A stretch of 64,000 nucleotides of DNA from the NCBI GenBank assembly GCA_020436125.1, contig JAGQYK010000002.1, forward strand, positions 28,784-92,783, given 5' to 3'. Below are positions 54,939-64,000 of this stretch, piece by piece (position 1 is the stretch's first letter; every line of letters starts with the position of its first letter). A model generated the notes under the pieces. The model was not told the origin of the DNA, made no database searches, and worked only from the letters and a program-made list of their open reading frames with translations. The DNA comes from Cyclobacteriaceae bacterium. GTDB taxonomy: Bacteria; Bacteroidota; Bacteroidia; Cytophagales; Cyclobacteriaceae. The position numbers and the translations under genes were made by a program.

Positions 54939-55858
54939 TTCTCGTTCTCTTCAGATGTAAGTTCCTTAAATATCGATTCCATAGAGTGCTCTTCTACCTT
55001 CAATTCAATCAGTGATCTGTTTTGATCAGAGGCATACTTGAATAGCTCACTTCTCACATCTATCCCGGCTTGTGAGTGTACTTTACATTTAAAGGCATTA
55101 ACAGCTGTTACGCTAGCCACTCCATCAATTGAATTAAGTTCATCGATATTCACTTCTTCTTTGAACTCTACCACCAGTATGCTTCCACCTTTTTGCTGAA
55201 GTAAGTTACTCAATTGATCATCCGCTACTATTTTCCCCTTATTTATTACAATTACCCGATCGCACAATGCCTGCACCTCTTGCATAATGTGCGAAGAAAA
55301 GAGCACCGTTTTATTACGACTCACCTCTTTGATCACTTTTCTAATTTCAATAATCTGATTGGGGTCCAATCCAGACGTGGGTTCATCCAAAATCAAAACT
55401 TCCGGATCATGCAGCAAAGCTTGTGCTAACCCTGCACGCTGTCGATATCCTTTTGAAAGAGATTCCAATTTCTTATTCTGCTCACGTGTAAGCCCACATA
55501 GCGCGATAATTTCTTCCACACGAGATTTAAGCACTTTACCAGTCAGTCCGTATAAACCGCCTACAAATCCGAGATATTCATGCACGTACATATCCAAATA
55601 AAGTGGATTGTGCTCAGGTAAATAGCCAATAATCTTTTTTACACGAAGGGATTGCTCCTGTACATCATATCCACCCACTTTCACCATCCCTGAAGAAGGC
55701 GGTAAATAACCTGTCGTAATTTTCATGGTGGTAGATTTTCCTGCTCCGTTAGGACCAAGAAATCCCACTATTTCACCCTCTTTGACAGAGAAAGAAATTG
55801 AATCAACAGCTTTCTGCTGACCATAAATTTTAGTGAGATTTTGGATCTGTAGCGACAT
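54935..55858 (-). CDS. gldA: Gliding-motility ABC transporter ATPase GldA
   Basis: 307 residues. Walker A GPNGAGKSTT (about 34-43), Q-loop in GYLPEHNPLY, signature LSKGYRQRAGLAQALLHDP, Walker B LILDEPTSGLDP and H-loop SSHIM are all present. The C-terminal third is a small accessory domain, as in GldA. First gene of gldA-gldF-gldG-DUF4340. Energises the transporter with GldF/GldG. Confidence 0.95.
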   Translation of the reverse strand: MSLQIQNLTKIYGQQKAVDSISFSVKEGEIVGFLGPNGAGKSTTMKITTGYLPPSSGMVKVGGYDVQEQSLRVKKIIGYLPEHNPLYLDMYVHEYLGFVGGLYGLTGKVLKSRVEEIIALCGLTREQNKKLESLSKGYRQRAGLAQALLHDPEVLILDEPTSGLDPNQIIEIRKVIKEVSRNKTVLFSSHIMQEVQALCDRVIVINKGKIVADDQLSNLLQQKGGSILVVEFKEEVNIDELNSIDGVASVTAVNAFKCKVHSQAGIDVRSELFKYASDQNRSLIELKVEEHSMESIFKELTSEENEK

Positions 55859-55872
55859 GAATTACGTGCGCA

Positions 55873-55880
55873 CAAAAGTA
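55873..55880 (-). promoter_or_regulatory. Possible -7 element of the gldA promoter
   Basis: Minus strand TACTTTTG, a full match to TAnnTTTG, with a poor -33 match (TTAG) 19 bases upstream. It would leave a very short leader before the ATG at 55858. Confidence 0.4.
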
Positions 55881-56021
55881 ATTGAAAGTGCCGTTTATCC
55901 TAAACAATAGGTATCGTGTTAAAAAATACTTAATTCGGTCACCAATTTATAACTTGGCCTATTAATTGCCGTTGTATTGACCATTGAATTTTACAAAATT
56001 TGTCTCTCAAATAATTGAATC

Positions 56022-57455
56022 ATGCGAATTGTAGTAGTAATAGTAGGTGTCTTACTGTCCGTTTCATCATGGGCTCAGGGATATAAAATAGATTTCAAAA
56101 TTAAGGGACTGAAGGACACAACGACCTATTTGGGCTATTATTATGGTGAGAGCACCTATATCAAGGATACAGCCCGTGTGAGCGCTACCGGGGAGTTTCA
56201 GTTTTCAGCACTAACAAGCCTACCTCAAGGCGTGTATTTTCTTGTACTTAACAAAACGAGAATCTTCGAAATGGTAGTGGGTAGCGACCAACAATTTCAG
56301 ATGGAAACATCCACGGCTGATTATATCAAAAACATGAAAGTGACGGGTGATGATGACAACAGAATATTTTTTGAAAATATGATGTTCAATATGGCCCGAA
56401 ATCAGGAAGCAACTCCTTTTTTCTCTGTGATGAATGATGAGTCGGCTGCTGAAGAGGCGAAAAACTCAGCACGCGCTTCTCTGCAAAAAATCAATGAAAA
56501 GGTTTTTGCCTATCAGACTGGCTTAATTGAAAAGTACCCCAAGTCGATGACTGCAAGGATGCTCAAAGCCACTAAACCTATAGAAGTTCCTGATCCTCCC
56601 AAAAAAGCAGACGGAACCATTGACTCTACTTTTCAATACAAGTATTATCGACAGCACTTCTTCGACAACTTCGATATCTCAGATGATGCATTGATTCGTC
56701 TGCCTAAACCGTTCTATGCGGAAAAACTTACCGAGTACCTTGATAAGTTAATCGTACCACACCCCGACTCAGTCATGAATGCGATCAACGCATTAGCAAA
56801 AAGAGTAAAAAATAATCAGGAGACCTATAAATACCTGATATGGAATGCAGTGCTCACTTATCAGAACCCAAAAATTATGGGGCTTGACGAGGTGTATGTG
56901 CGATTGTATGACACTTATTTCGCCTCCGGTGAAATGGACTTTTGGATTAGTGATGCCATTAAGAAAAACTTAAAGGATCATGCTGATAAACTTCGCTTGA
57001 GTCTTGTTGGGCAAACTGCCAAGAACCTCATCATGCAAGATCAAAACTTGGTATTAAAATCCTTATATGACATTAAGAAGAAGTATACCATCATCTTTTT
57101 CTTTGATCCGGATTGCGGGCATTGCAGGGAAGAAACACCAAAACTTGTCGACTTTTATAACGGCAATAAAGACAGGTTCAATTTAGAAGTCTATGCGGTA
57201 AGTGCAGACACGTCCATGCAGAAAATGAAAGACTACATTAAGGAGATGAAGATGCCCTGGATTACCGTGAATGGGCCCAGAAGTACAGTTGGTAGCTACC
57301 AAAAATTATACGATGCCTTTTCAACTCCTACTATGTATGTATTGGATGAAAAGAAAAAAATCATTGCCAAAAAGCCTCCTATCGAGCGTTTGGTAGATTT
57401 TTTAGAAAATTATGAAAGAATGCAGAAACGTAAGGAAGGAGCAGGAGATGAATAA
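56022..57455 (+). CDS. Exported TlpA-like thiol-disulfide protein (DUF4369-type N-terminus)
   Basis: 477 residues. Signal peptide (1-18, SVSSWAQ), a beta-rich DUF4369-like N-terminal domain (IDFKIKGLKDTTTYLGYYYGES), a helical middle part of about 200 residues (DUF5106-like), and a C-terminal thioredoxin fold with redox motif Cys365-Gly-His-Cys368 in FFFDPDCGHCREETPKL and cis-Pro in AFSTPTMYVLD. Periplasmic reductase or disulfide carrier; the partner is unknown. Divergent from gldA. Confidence 0.9.
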   Translation: MRIVVVIVGVLLSVSSWAQGYKIDFKIKGLKDTTTYLGYYYGESTYIKDTARVSATGEFQFSALTSLPQGVYFLVLNKTRIFEMVVGSDQQFQMETSTADYIKNMKVTGDDDNRIFFENMMFNMARNQEATPFFSVMNDESAAEEAKNSARASLQKINEKVFAYQTGLIEKYPKSMTARMLKATKPIEVPDPPKKADGTIDSTFQYKYYRQHFFDNFDISDDALIRLPKPFYAEKLTEYLDKLIVPHPDSVMNAINALAKRVKNNQETYKYLIWNAVLTYQNPKIMGLDEVYVRLYDTYFASGEMDFWISDAIKKNLKDHADKLRLSLVGQTAKNLIMQDQNLVLKSLYDIKKKYTIIFFFDPDCGHCREETPKLVDFYNGNKDRFNLEVYAVSADTSMQKMKDYIKEMKMPWITVNGPRSTVGSYQKLYDAFSTPTMYVLDEKKKIIAKKPPIERLVDFLENYERMQKRKEGAGDE

Positions 57456-57583
57456 ATTTCAACAAGAATTCGCAGCTCAGGACGCTTAATCAACGTTTCA
57501 CTCAAAAAAACAACGCATAGATGCAACCATTTACCCATTTGGGAGTATCTAAGTAAGTACATTATAAAGAACCTGAAACTACT

Positions 57584-58045
57584 ATGGCATTTCTCGATAC
57601 ACTGTTCGGCAAAAAGAAGAAAGTATTTAAAGCATCATGTATCATCACCAAAGAACCTCTTGAAAAGGGATATGGTTACTTGCTTACTACCTCACAGGTG
57701 GTAAAGTCAAAAAAATACTGGGATATGATTATGACCGAACCTGAGACCATGTCTTACACTGTTTCTCATTTTCAAAATGATGCCATGGGAACGCAAATGC
57801 GCTCCATGATCTTCGACAAGTATGCCACCATCGATAAACCATGGATCGTATCAGACTCCATCATCAACTATTTTGATGTAGATAAATCGAAGGCTAGAGA
57901 ATACGCTCAAAAATGGTGGGAGAATGAAGGTAATTTCGAACCTGCTGAAACCGGGCCTGCGACTGATCACCTGGACGCAGCTACTTTTAAAGCCTTGGAA
58001 TCTTATGCCATTCAGGAAGCTGGAAAAGACAAACTACCAGTGTAA
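57584..58045 (+). CDS. Hypothetical protein of 153 residues
   Basis: Not recognised. Starts MAFLDTLFGKKKKVFKASC, then KEPLEKGYGYLLTTSQVVKSKKYWDMIM, suggesting a small alpha/beta domain; a late segment is Trp/Asp-rich (YAQKWWENEGNFEPAE). No signal peptide, membrane helix or known catalytic motif. It ends one base before the stop of the facing SDR gene. The coding pattern and tidy boundaries make it a real gene. Confidence 0.72.
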   Translation: MAFLDTLFGKKKKVFKASCIITKEPLEKGYGYLLTTSQVVKSKKYWDMIMTEPETMSYTVSHFQNDAMGTQMRSMIFDKYATIDKPWIVSDSIINYFDVDKSKAREYAQKWWENEGNFEPAETGPATDHLDAATFKALESYAIQEAGKDKLPV

Positions 58046-58738
58046 CTACCCCTTACCTTTTAAAGGTCTTACTTCAATATCCACATGGTGGTAATTGTCT
58101 GGCGATTGCAGACAATGCATGATGGTGGATGCAATATCTTCCGGTTGCATCATATTATCTGAGATTTCCACAGAAGGAATTTCATCAAAGAAATTAGTTT
58201 GCACTGATCCAGGGTAGATGCAGGTTACTTTCACGCCAAATTTTCTGACTTCCTTGAACAATGCTTGTGACAAACCGCGCACAGCATATTTAGTAGCGCA
58301 ATAGCCTGTCATTCCGGGTATTCCCGTCATTCCGGCTACAGAGGAAATGTTAATAATATGTCCCTTACCTTCCTTTTTCATTGAAGGCAACGCGAGTCGT
58401 GTGCAATAAAAAATACCATCCACATTTGTTTGAAACATGGTATTCCATTTTTCCAGTGATAATTCTTCAAGCGGGGCTTCAAAGCCAAGACCAGCATTGT
58501 TTATAAGAATAGAAGGCTTCGCTTTAAAATCATTGCAAGTCGTTTCAAAAGCCTTTTCTACCGAAGAATAAGCTCTGACATCTACCGAATAGGACTTTAG
58601 ATGAGAATGAGTTAAGATCATTGGCGTTCTACTCCAGGCTGCTACTTTACATCCAGCTTCTAACAATGTATTGACGGTAGCGAGCCCGATGCCCCTGCTT
58701 GCTCCCGTTACTATGGCCAATTGTCCTTCTAGCTTCAT
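58046..58738 (-). CDS. Short-chain dehydrogenase/reductase
   Basis: NAD(P)-dependent oxidoreductase of the classical SDR family, 230 residues. Cofactor motif TGASRGIG (11-18), NNAG (80-83), catalytic Ser132/133 in NISSVAG, Tyr146 and Lys150 in YCATK. The Arg after the Gly-rich loop suggests NADPH. It overlaps the polyprenyl synthase gene by one base, so they are co-transcribed; substrate unknown, perhaps an isoprenoid or lipid intermediate. Confidence 0.9.
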   Translation of the reverse strand: MKLEGQLAIVTGASRGIGLATVNTLLEAGCKVAAWSRTPMILTHSHLKSYSVDVRAYSSVEKAFETTCNDFKAKPSILINNAGLGFEAPLEELSLEKWNTMFQTNVDGIFYCTRLALPSMKKEGKGHIINISSVAGMTGIPGMTGYCATKYAVRGLSQALFKEVRKFGVKVTCIYPGSVQTNFFDEIPSVEISDNMMQPEDIASTIMHCLQSPDNYHHVDIEVRPLKGKG

Positions 58739-59712
58739 TAGTTTTTGCGGTCTATTGTAAATTGTACCAAATGTTTTAGCGAATCCTTGTAAGTAGAATC
58801 AGGCAAATCCTGAAGAATTGTCAATGCTTTTTGATGATACCTATTCATCGACTCTTTAGCATATTCAATACCTCCTGATGCTTTTACATATTCGATGACT
58901 TCCTTTACCTTTTTAGGTTTATGACTTTCGCTACTTACAATACCTATTATTTTTCGCTTCTCCAACCATGATGATTTGGACAATGCATAGATCAGAGGAA
59001 GTGTCATTTTCTTTTCCTTAATATCAATCCCAAGGGGCTTCCCAATCTCATCATCTCCATAATCAAACAGGTCGTCTTTTATTTGAAAAGCCATGCCTAC
59101 ATTTTCTCCAAATTCCTTCATACAAGTCACCACATCTTTAGGAGCACCTGAAGAACTAGCACCAACAGCACAGCATGAGGCAATCAGAGAGGCCGTTTTT
59201 TGGCGAATAATTTCATAGTATATCTCTTCCGTGATATCGAGTCTCCTGGCTTTTTCAAACTGGAGTAACTCTCCTTCACTCATCTCCTTTACTGCATTCG
59301 ATACAATGCGGAGAAGCTCGTATTCATTGTTTTCCAATGAGAGTAATAATCCTTTCGATAGGAGAAAATCTCCTACCAAAACAGCCGCCTTATTCTTCCA
59401 TAAAGCATTAACAGAAAAAAAGCCACGTCTGTAATTAGCGCTATCCACCACATCGTCATGAACCAGGCTGGCAGTATGGAGCAATTCAATCAAAGATGCT
59501 CCCGTAAACGTAGATTCTGATATGATACCACTTGCTCCGGCACTTAAAAAGACAAACATGGGCCGCATTTGCTTGCCCTTTCTCTTCACTATATAGCTCA
59601 TGACTCTATCCAACAAGAAAACGTTGGTTTTCATGGAAGCTCGAAATTTCACTTCGAACTCATCCATCTCTTTGGTAATGGGAGTCTTTATTTCTTCGAG
59701 CGTTAAATTCAT
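58738..59712 (-). CDS. Polyprenyl diphosphate synthase (trans-isoprenyl)
   Basis: Lengthens isoprenoid diphosphates, probably to the octaprenyl or similar side chain of menaquinone. The first Asp-rich motif is DDVVD (residues 86-90) in LVHDDVVDSANYRRG, the second is KDDLFDYGDD; also KRKGKQMRP and GEN-x-GMAFQIK. I start it at the ATG at 59712 (325 residues, normal length); the frame is open to an ATG at 59811 but the extra 33 residues look unlike the family. Product length is not readable by eye. Confidence 0.92.
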   Translation of the reverse strand: MNLTLEEIKTPITKEMDEFEVKFRASMKTNVFLLDRVMSYIVKRKGKQMRPMFVFLSAGASGIISESTFTGASLIELLHTASLVHDDVVDSANYRRGFFSVNALWKNKAAVLVGDFLLSKGLLLSLENNEYELLRIVSNAVKEMSEGELLQFEKARRLDITEEIYYEIIRQKTASLIASCCAVGASSSGAPKDVVTCMKEFGENVGMAFQIKDDLFDYGDDEIGKPLGIDIKEKKMTLPLIYALSKSSWLEKRKIIGIVSSESHKPKKVKEVIEYVKASGGIEYAKESMNRYHQKALTILQDLPDSTYKDSLKHLVQFTIDRKN

Positions 59713-59932
59713 GAACTGCAATAATAAGCATTGCAATTGGAGATTATAGGCCACCATATCATAAAATGGAAGCTTTCTGAGGCGTTTGAGGTGATTATTT
59801 ACCTGGGGCAATACCCGCCAAAAAATGAATTATGATAGGGAATTTAAGACCTACCAAGATTTGAAGCATTTTTGGCCAGAAGGAGGTTTCATTTAACGAA
59901 AATGATGATAAATTTATACATTAACCTAGTCT

Positions 59933-60895
59933 ATGGTTTTACAATCTCTCCTATTAATTGCAGGTTTTGCCATCCTTGTTAAGGGTGCAGACTTACTTGT
60001 GAGTGGTGCATCATCCATTGCCAAAAAATTAAACATTTCTAACCTGGCTATCGGACTTACTGTAGTCTCGTTAGGTACCTCAGCCCCTGAATTGCTGGTC
60101 AACCTCATGTCTGCAACCAATGGTTACAATGACGCGGCATTTGGGAATGTTTTAGGAAGTAACAATTTCAATTTACTCTTGATTCTTGGCGTCTCTGGCA
60201 TCATTTTCCCCTTGGTTGTTCAACGTAAAACGATACAGTTCGAAGTCCCTATCTCCATCGGGGCCATCCTGTTGCTTTTTATTCTCGTCAACGATCAAAT
60301 GATATTTGGTAGCGACTCTAATGAACTCAGCCGGTTCGATGCCTTCTTACTACTGGTTTTCTTTGGCCTGTTTATGCTCTATGTAGTAAGAACCATGAAA
60401 TCCGCCAGTGATTTTGACGAGGGCACGCCTATTAAGATTTTCCCCACATCTCTTTCAGTAGGTTATATTGCTTTAGGTATTGCCATGCTATTAGGAGGCG
60501 GAAAATTGGCCGTAGAAAATGCAGTATCCATTGCGGAGTATTTCGGGTTGAGTCAACGGTTAATCGGATTGACCGTATTGGCAGCCGGAACTTCTCTCCC
60601 TGAACTGGCCACCTCTGCGGTAGCAGCCTATCGCAGGAACACCGACATTGCCATTGGTAACGTAGTGGGATCCAATATTTTTAACATTTGTCTAATTCTA
60701 GGCACTACGGGTTTAATCAATCCAATGAGCTTTAATATAGCATTGAATTTTGATCTTTATGTTGTACTGGTGGCCAGCCTGGTGCTTATGATCTTTATGT
60801 TCACTTTAGGTCAAAGAAAACTCGATCGCTGGGAGGCTGTTATGTTATTTGTTGGGTACATCGTCTATACCGCATTCCTTATCGGCAACCCATAA
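59933..60895 (+). CDS. Calcium/sodium antiporter (CaCA superfamily, YrbG type)
   Basis: 320 residues, ten predicted membrane helices in two inverted halves. The alpha repeats are seen as GLTVVSLGTSAPELLVN (about 40-56) and GLTVLAAGTSLPELATS (about 218-234), each with the ion-binding Glu, followed by GNVLGSNNFN and GNVVGSNIFN. Exchanges Na+ (or K+/H+) for Ca2+ at the inner membrane. Divergent from the polyprenyl synthase gene and ends at a bidirectional terminator. Confidence 0.93.
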   Translation: MVLQSLLLIAGFAILVKGADLLVSGASSIAKKLNISNLAIGLTVVSLGTSAPELLVNLMSATNGYNDAAFGNVLGSNNFNLLLILGVSGIIFPLVVQRKTIQFEVPISIGAILLLFILVNDQMIFGSDSNELSRFDAFLLLVFFGLFMLYVVRTMKSASDFDEGTPIKIFPTSLSVGYIALGIAMLLGGGKLAVENAVSIAEYFGLSQRLIGLTVLAAGTSLPELATSAVAAYRRNTDIAIGNVVGSNIFNICLILGTTGLINPMSFNIALNFDLYVVLVASLVLMIFMFTLGQRKLDRWEAVMLFVGYIVYTAFLIGNP

Positions 60896-60918
60896 GGTTT
60901 TTAACTATTCATATCTAT

Positions 60919-60948
60919 AAAAAAAGGCCTCTTAACGAGGCCTCTTTT
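60919..60948. terminator. Bidirectional terminator between antiporter and lipoprotein genes
   Basis: AGGCCTC (60925-60931) and GAGGCCT (60937-60943) form a GC-rich stem with a TTAAC loop, flanked by an A-run on one side and T-rich bases on the other, between two convergent genes. Confidence 0.85.
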
Positions 60949-60968
60949 ATTGTTTAGATTGATGAAGA

Positions 60969-61718
60969 CTACTTTACTTTGTCTTCCATCTCAGTAATTT
61001 TTGCCTGAGCCTTAGCTACTCCAAGAGAAAGTGCTTTCTTATACATTTCCAACGCTTCCTGATAAGTTTCTTTTTTCTTTCTTGGCGCCAACTTGGTTCT
61101 ATTGGCTGCCTCTTCAATGGCTTCACCCCTGGCATAATAAGAATCGCCCTCACTCATTTTACTCTGAATCATCAGCTCTTGAATACGTGCTTCGATAAGG
61201 GCCAGCTCCTGCTCTTTTTGAATAATCTTAGCCTCTTTATCACCTAACTCTGCTTCCTGAAGTGTTACTGTCTGTATCAGGTTTTGATTCTCATTTCTGT
61301 ATTTATCTACTTGTGCCTGAAGTTCAAGTATTTCCTTATTTCTTGACTCCAAATCTGCTTTAAGTTTCTTAATAGTAGCTGAGAAGGCATTGGAGGTACC
61401 CCTTGACTTCTTCAAAGCATTCTCCAGGTCTTCTATCTTTTTCTGACTATCCTTTACATAGTTATTGATATCATTCATTCTGGCTTGGTAATCCGTATAG
61501 GACGTACCCTCCACCATTCCTAACCTCAGGGCTTGTCGGTTCGCATCAATCGAATCCATCATTACCCCTACCTGCTGCAGAGTATTGGCCACCTCATGGC
61601 TTTCTTCCAAAGCCCTTGTAAGGCTATCGATAGCTACCTTCATTTTTTCATTTTCACCTCCCCCACAACTCATAAAAAGAATGCCAACCAGAAGAACAAA
61701 AACGAGCTTTTTTATCAT
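60969..61718 (-). CDS. Coiled-coil envelope lipoprotein
   Basis: 249 residues from the ATG at 61718 (an earlier ATG at 61727 adds three). Signal peptide with lipobox LFMSC, then a long coiled coil (about residues 25-180, rich in Glu/Lys/Leu/Gln) and a C-terminal helical stretch resembling one TPR-like unit (KKETYQEALEMYKKALSLGVAKAQAKI). Possibly a periplasmic spacer or scaffold. No specific family recognised. Confidence 0.8.
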   Translation of the reverse strand: MIKKLVFVLLVGILFMSCGGGENEKMKVAIDSLTRALEESHEVANTLQQVGVMMDSIDANRQALRLGMVEGTSYTDYQARMNDINNYVKDSQKKIEDLENALKKSRGTSNAFSATIKKLKADLESRNKEILELQAQVDKYRNENQNLIQTVTLQEAELGDKEAKIIQKEQELALIEARIQELMIQSKMSEGDSYYARGEAIEEAANRTKLAPRKKKETYQEALEMYKKALSLGVAKAQAKITEMEDKVK

Positions 61719-61737
61719 AATATTCATATTTATTGGG

Positions 61738-61745
61738 CAAAAATA
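61738..61745 (-). promoter_or_regulatory. Possible -7 element for the coiled-coil lipoprotein gene
   Basis: Minus strand TATTTTTG matches TAnnTTTG. A start site about seven bases on would be near 61731, which favours the ATG at 61718 over that at 61727. Confidence 0.4.
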
Positions 61746-61852
61746 CCGTGATTATGAGTGATATATAAGGCGAGGTCAAAATAATTTTTTATCCATGCCT
61801 TAAATCTTGCCAGTTGCCGTAACTTGGCACCCGATTTTCAAAAAAACGCATC

Positions 61853-63157
61853 TTGAATCCCGATTTGATCACTACAAGAACCCGCATCGAAGATCAGGGA
61901 GTACCTCGAATCATCATTATAGGAGGCGGCTTTGGTGGCTTAGAGCTTGTAAAAGGTCTAAGAAAGCTCAACGCCCAGGTAGTGCTTTTTGATAAATATA
62001 ACCACCACACCTTTCAGCCTCTCTTATATCAGGTAGCCACTTCGGGTTTAGAAACCAATTCCATCGTATTCCCTTTTCGTAAACGATTTGCTAAGCAGGC
62101 CGATTTCTACTTTAGACTAGGGGAAGTAGTACAAATCAAACCCGAAGAAAACTACATTGAGACCACCATCGGGGGAATCAACTACGACTATCTGGTAATA
62201 GCTACGGGTGCCACCACCAACTTTTATGGCATGCAGGAGTTGGAAGAAAAGGCAATGGCCATGAAAACCATTACAGATGCCATTAAGCTGAGGAATCGTA
62301 TCATTCGAAACCTGGAATTTGCCTTGCTGACTGATGACAATGAAGCCATGAATAGTCTCATGGACTTTGTGATTGTGGGTGGTGGGCCTACCGGTGTGGA
62401 GTTGGCGGGAGCTTTATCAGAATTAAAACGTAACGTATTTCCAAAAGACTATAAAGAACTGGACTTAACCCATATGGACATCCATCTGGTAGAGGCAGGG
62501 CCTCGCCTGCTGAATGGGATGAGTGATATCGCAGCGGAAAAGGCGCTTTCCTATCTAAGGAAAATGGGTGTAAAAGTACATCTCAATCTGGCTGTAAAAT
62601 CATACAACGGGTATGAAGCGGTATTTAACAATGGAGAAAAAATCCTGACACGAACATTAGTCTGGGCTGCAGGTGTTAAGGGGAATCCCATCAAAGGGTT
62701 GGCCGATGAATGCATCGCAAAAGCCAATCGCCTTAAAGTGGATCAGTACAACAGGGTGAAGGGCCATGAAAATATTTTTGCCATTGGTGATGTTGCCTTG
62801 ATGGAAGGTGATGAAAAATTTCCAAACGGCCATCCGATGATGGCACCTCCTGCCATTCAACAAGGCACATTGTTGGCCAGCAATCTTAAAAGGTTAATGG
62901 CCAAGAAGCCTATTCAACCATTTTCTTATACAGATAAAGGAAGTATGGCCACAATTGGTAGAAATAAGGCCGTTGTGGACACAAAAGCTTTAAAAATACA
63001 AGGATTTATTGCGTGGTACATCTGGATGTTCGTTCATTTGATGTCTATCATGGGATTTAAAAACAAAGTCTTTACATTTTTCAGCTGGCTGTGGAGTTAT
63101 TTTTCATACGACAGGAGTAACCGACTGATAATAGGTAGACCCAAAGAAGATATATAG
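61853..63157 (+). CDS. Type II NADH dehydrogenase (NDH-2-like FAD oxidoreductase)
   Basis: Single-chain, non-proton-pumping NADH:quinone oxidoreductase. 434 residues from a TTG start (no in-frame ATG near). FAD-binding IIIIGGGFGGLELVKGL (about 20-36), NADH-binding DFVIVGGGPTGVELAGALSEL (about 175), NIFAIGDVA (about 305) and MAPPAIQQG, typical of NDH-2, plus a C-terminal amphipathic and membrane-attaching region (WYIWMFVHLMSIMGFKNK). Kup starts one base later. Confidence 0.92.
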   Translation: MNPDLITTRTRIEDQGVPRIIIIGGGFGGLELVKGLRKLNAQVVLFDKYNHHTFQPLLYQVATSGLETNSIVFPFRKRFAKQADFYFRLGEVVQIKPEENYIETTIGGINYDYLVIATGATTNFYGMQELEEKAMAMKTITDAIKLRNRIIRNLEFALLTDDNEAMNSLMDFVIVGGGPTGVELAGALSELKRNVFPKDYKELDLTHMDIHLVEAGPRLLNGMSDIAAEKALSYLRKMGVKVHLNLAVKSYNGYEAVFNNGEKILTRTLVWAAGVKGNPIKGLADECIAKANRLKVDQYNRVKGHENIFAIGDVALMEGDEKFPNGHPMMAPPAIQQGTLLASNLKRLMAKKPIQPFSYTDKGSMATIGRNKAVVDTKALKIQGFIAWYIWMFVHLMSIMGFKNKVFTFFSWLWSYFSYDRSNRLIIGRPKEDI

Positions 63158-63158
63158 A

Positions 63159-64000
63159 ATGGACTCTGGCGCAATTAAACAAAAGCTTTCAACAGCAGGT
63201 GTCCTAGTTTCGCTAGGAATTATCTACGGAGACATTGGTACTTCTCCCCTTTACGTTTTCAAAGCCATTGTAGGTGAAAGTATTATTACTGAAGATCTCG
63301 TATTAGGAGGTGTGTCGTGTGTGTTCTGGACACTCACATTAATTACAACCATCAAATACGTATACCTCGCCCTCAACGCAGATAACAAGGGGGAAGGGGG
63401 AATTTTTGCATTGTATGCCTTGGTAAGAAAATACAAAGCCAAATGGGTAGTCTATCTGGCTATCATCGGCTGTGCTACTTTGATCTCTGATGGTTTTATT
63501 ACGCCAGCTATTAGTATTTCCTCAGCTGTTGAAGGTCTTACAATCAACAATCCCAATATTCCCACCGTACCTATCGTCATCGTTATCCTTATTCTGCTAT
63601 TTTTCTTTCAGCAATTTGGAACCAGCGTAGTAGGAAAAACTTTTGGCCCCATCATGATGGTGTGGTTCATTACCCTTGGCGTATTTGGAATGATTCATCT
63701 TTCACAGAATCCTACAGTTCTAAAGGCGCTGAACCCGATGTATGCCATCAACCTGCTTATTAATTATCCTGGAGGATTTTGGCTTTTAGGTGCCGTCTTC
63801 CTCTGTACCACAGGAGCAGAGGCATTGTATTCGGACCTTGGTCACTGTGGAAAACACAACATCAGAGTGGGTTGGGGATTTGTAAAAGTAAGCTTACTCA
63901 TTAATTATTTTGGACAGGCCGCCTGGTTGCTTACACTGGAGGGGTCAACACTTGATGGACAGATTCCTTTTTATGCTATTGTACCCGATGGTTTTCTAAT
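63159..64000 (+). CDS. Kup-type potassium uptake permease (partial, N-terminal part)
   Basis: Proton-coupled K+ importer of the KUP/HAK/KT family. The frame is open from the ATG at 63159 to the window end (about 280 codons of an expected 600-650). The family start LGIIYGDIGTSPLYV lies at about residues 20-34, NKGEGGIFALYALVR at about 76-90, and LISDGFITPAIS at about 108-119, then several membrane helices and FLCTTGAEALYSDLGHCG. One base after the NDH-2 gene, so probably co-transcribed. Confidence 0.94.
   Translation, partial: MDSGAIKQKLSTAGVLVSLGIIYGDIGTSPLYVFKAIVGESIITEDLVLGGVSCVFWTLTLITTIKYVYLALNADNKGEGGIFALYALVRKYKAKWVVYLAIIGCATLISDGFITPAISISSAVEGLTINNPNIPTVPIVIVILILLFFFQQFGTSVVGKTFGPIMMVWFITLGVFGMIHLSQNPTVLKALNPMYAINLLINYPGGFWLLGAVFLCTTGAEALYSDLGHCGKHNIRVGWGFVKVSLLINYFGQAAWLLTLEGSTLDGQIPFYAIVPDGFL

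Noticed and set aside
59713..59811. 33-codon extension of the polyprenyl synthase from an upstream ATG
   Set aside because: Sequence unlike the family N-terminus; the ATG at 59712 gives the normal length.
1..64000. Search for CRISPR arrays, insertion sequences, integrase/att sites, prophage and rRNA
   Set aside because: None seen by eye; the base composition and gene style look even across the window.

Overview
The window comes from a Bacteroidota chromosome, most likely a gliding member of the Cytophagales. Signs of this are gldA/gldF/gldG, a large secreted protein with a type IX secretion (gliding-motility) C-terminal domain, several promoters of the Bacteroidota form (TTTG, 19 bases, TAnnTTTG), weak Shine-Dalgarno signals, and the efp-accB-accC and DUF177-rpmF-fabH neighbourhoods. 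No insertion sequence, prophage, CRISPR array or rRNA is visible. One tRNA-Gln(TTG) is present.

Layout. 1-5192: a tripartite RND efflux operon (tetR-tolC-mfp-rnd, read right to left, RND gene cut by the window edge) with a palindromic operator lying over its promoter. 5319-6297: an ECF sigma factor and a small two-helix membrane protein. 6403-16266: mostly housekeeping (alpha/beta hydrolase, purL, DUF4136 lipoprotein, tRNA-Gln, prs, rplY, pth, metG). 16321-26781: the accessory-looking part, a signalling locus (below). 26849-38795: sppA, folK, fabD, a DCC-family protein, a T9SS cargo protein, a phospholipid pair (acyltransferase, gpsA), then a greA-HIT-D-threonine-aldolase-like operon. 38931-50268: pentapeptide-repeat protein, mgtE-rsmA, pdxA, DUF177-rpmF-fabH-efp-accB-accC, flotillin/NfeD. 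50377-55858: dnaN, a DUF4340 protein and gldG-gldF-gldA. 56022-64000: a TlpA-like thioredoxin protein, an unrecognised protein, SDR, polyprenyl synthase, Ca/Na antiporter, a coiled-coil lipoprotein, type II NADH dehydrogenase and the start of a Kup potassium transporter.

The most interesting region is 16.3-26.8 kb. It holds four related periplasmic-TPR receptors. Two are full histidine kinases (HK1, HK2). Two keep the TPR sensor, membrane helix and part of the dimerisation helix, but have lost the phospho-accepting His and the whole ATPase domain. All four carry a Cys-x3-Cys pair at the same place in the TPR array. Each full kinase has, divergently upstream, a two-gene unit of tiny exported peptides (a 39-44 residue lipoprotein followed by a 52-53 residue signal-anchored peptide) closed by its own terminator. 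The two units look like duplicates of one ancestral module. A soluble HisKA_3 kinase and a NarL-type response regulator, convergent and overlapping by 4 bp, sit between the active and the kinase-dead receptors, with a 53-residue coiled-coil/membrane ORF. My inference is a peptide- or lipopeptide-sensing system in which the small exported products are ligands or accessory subunits of the periplasmic TPR sensors. I know of no description of it, but I could not search.
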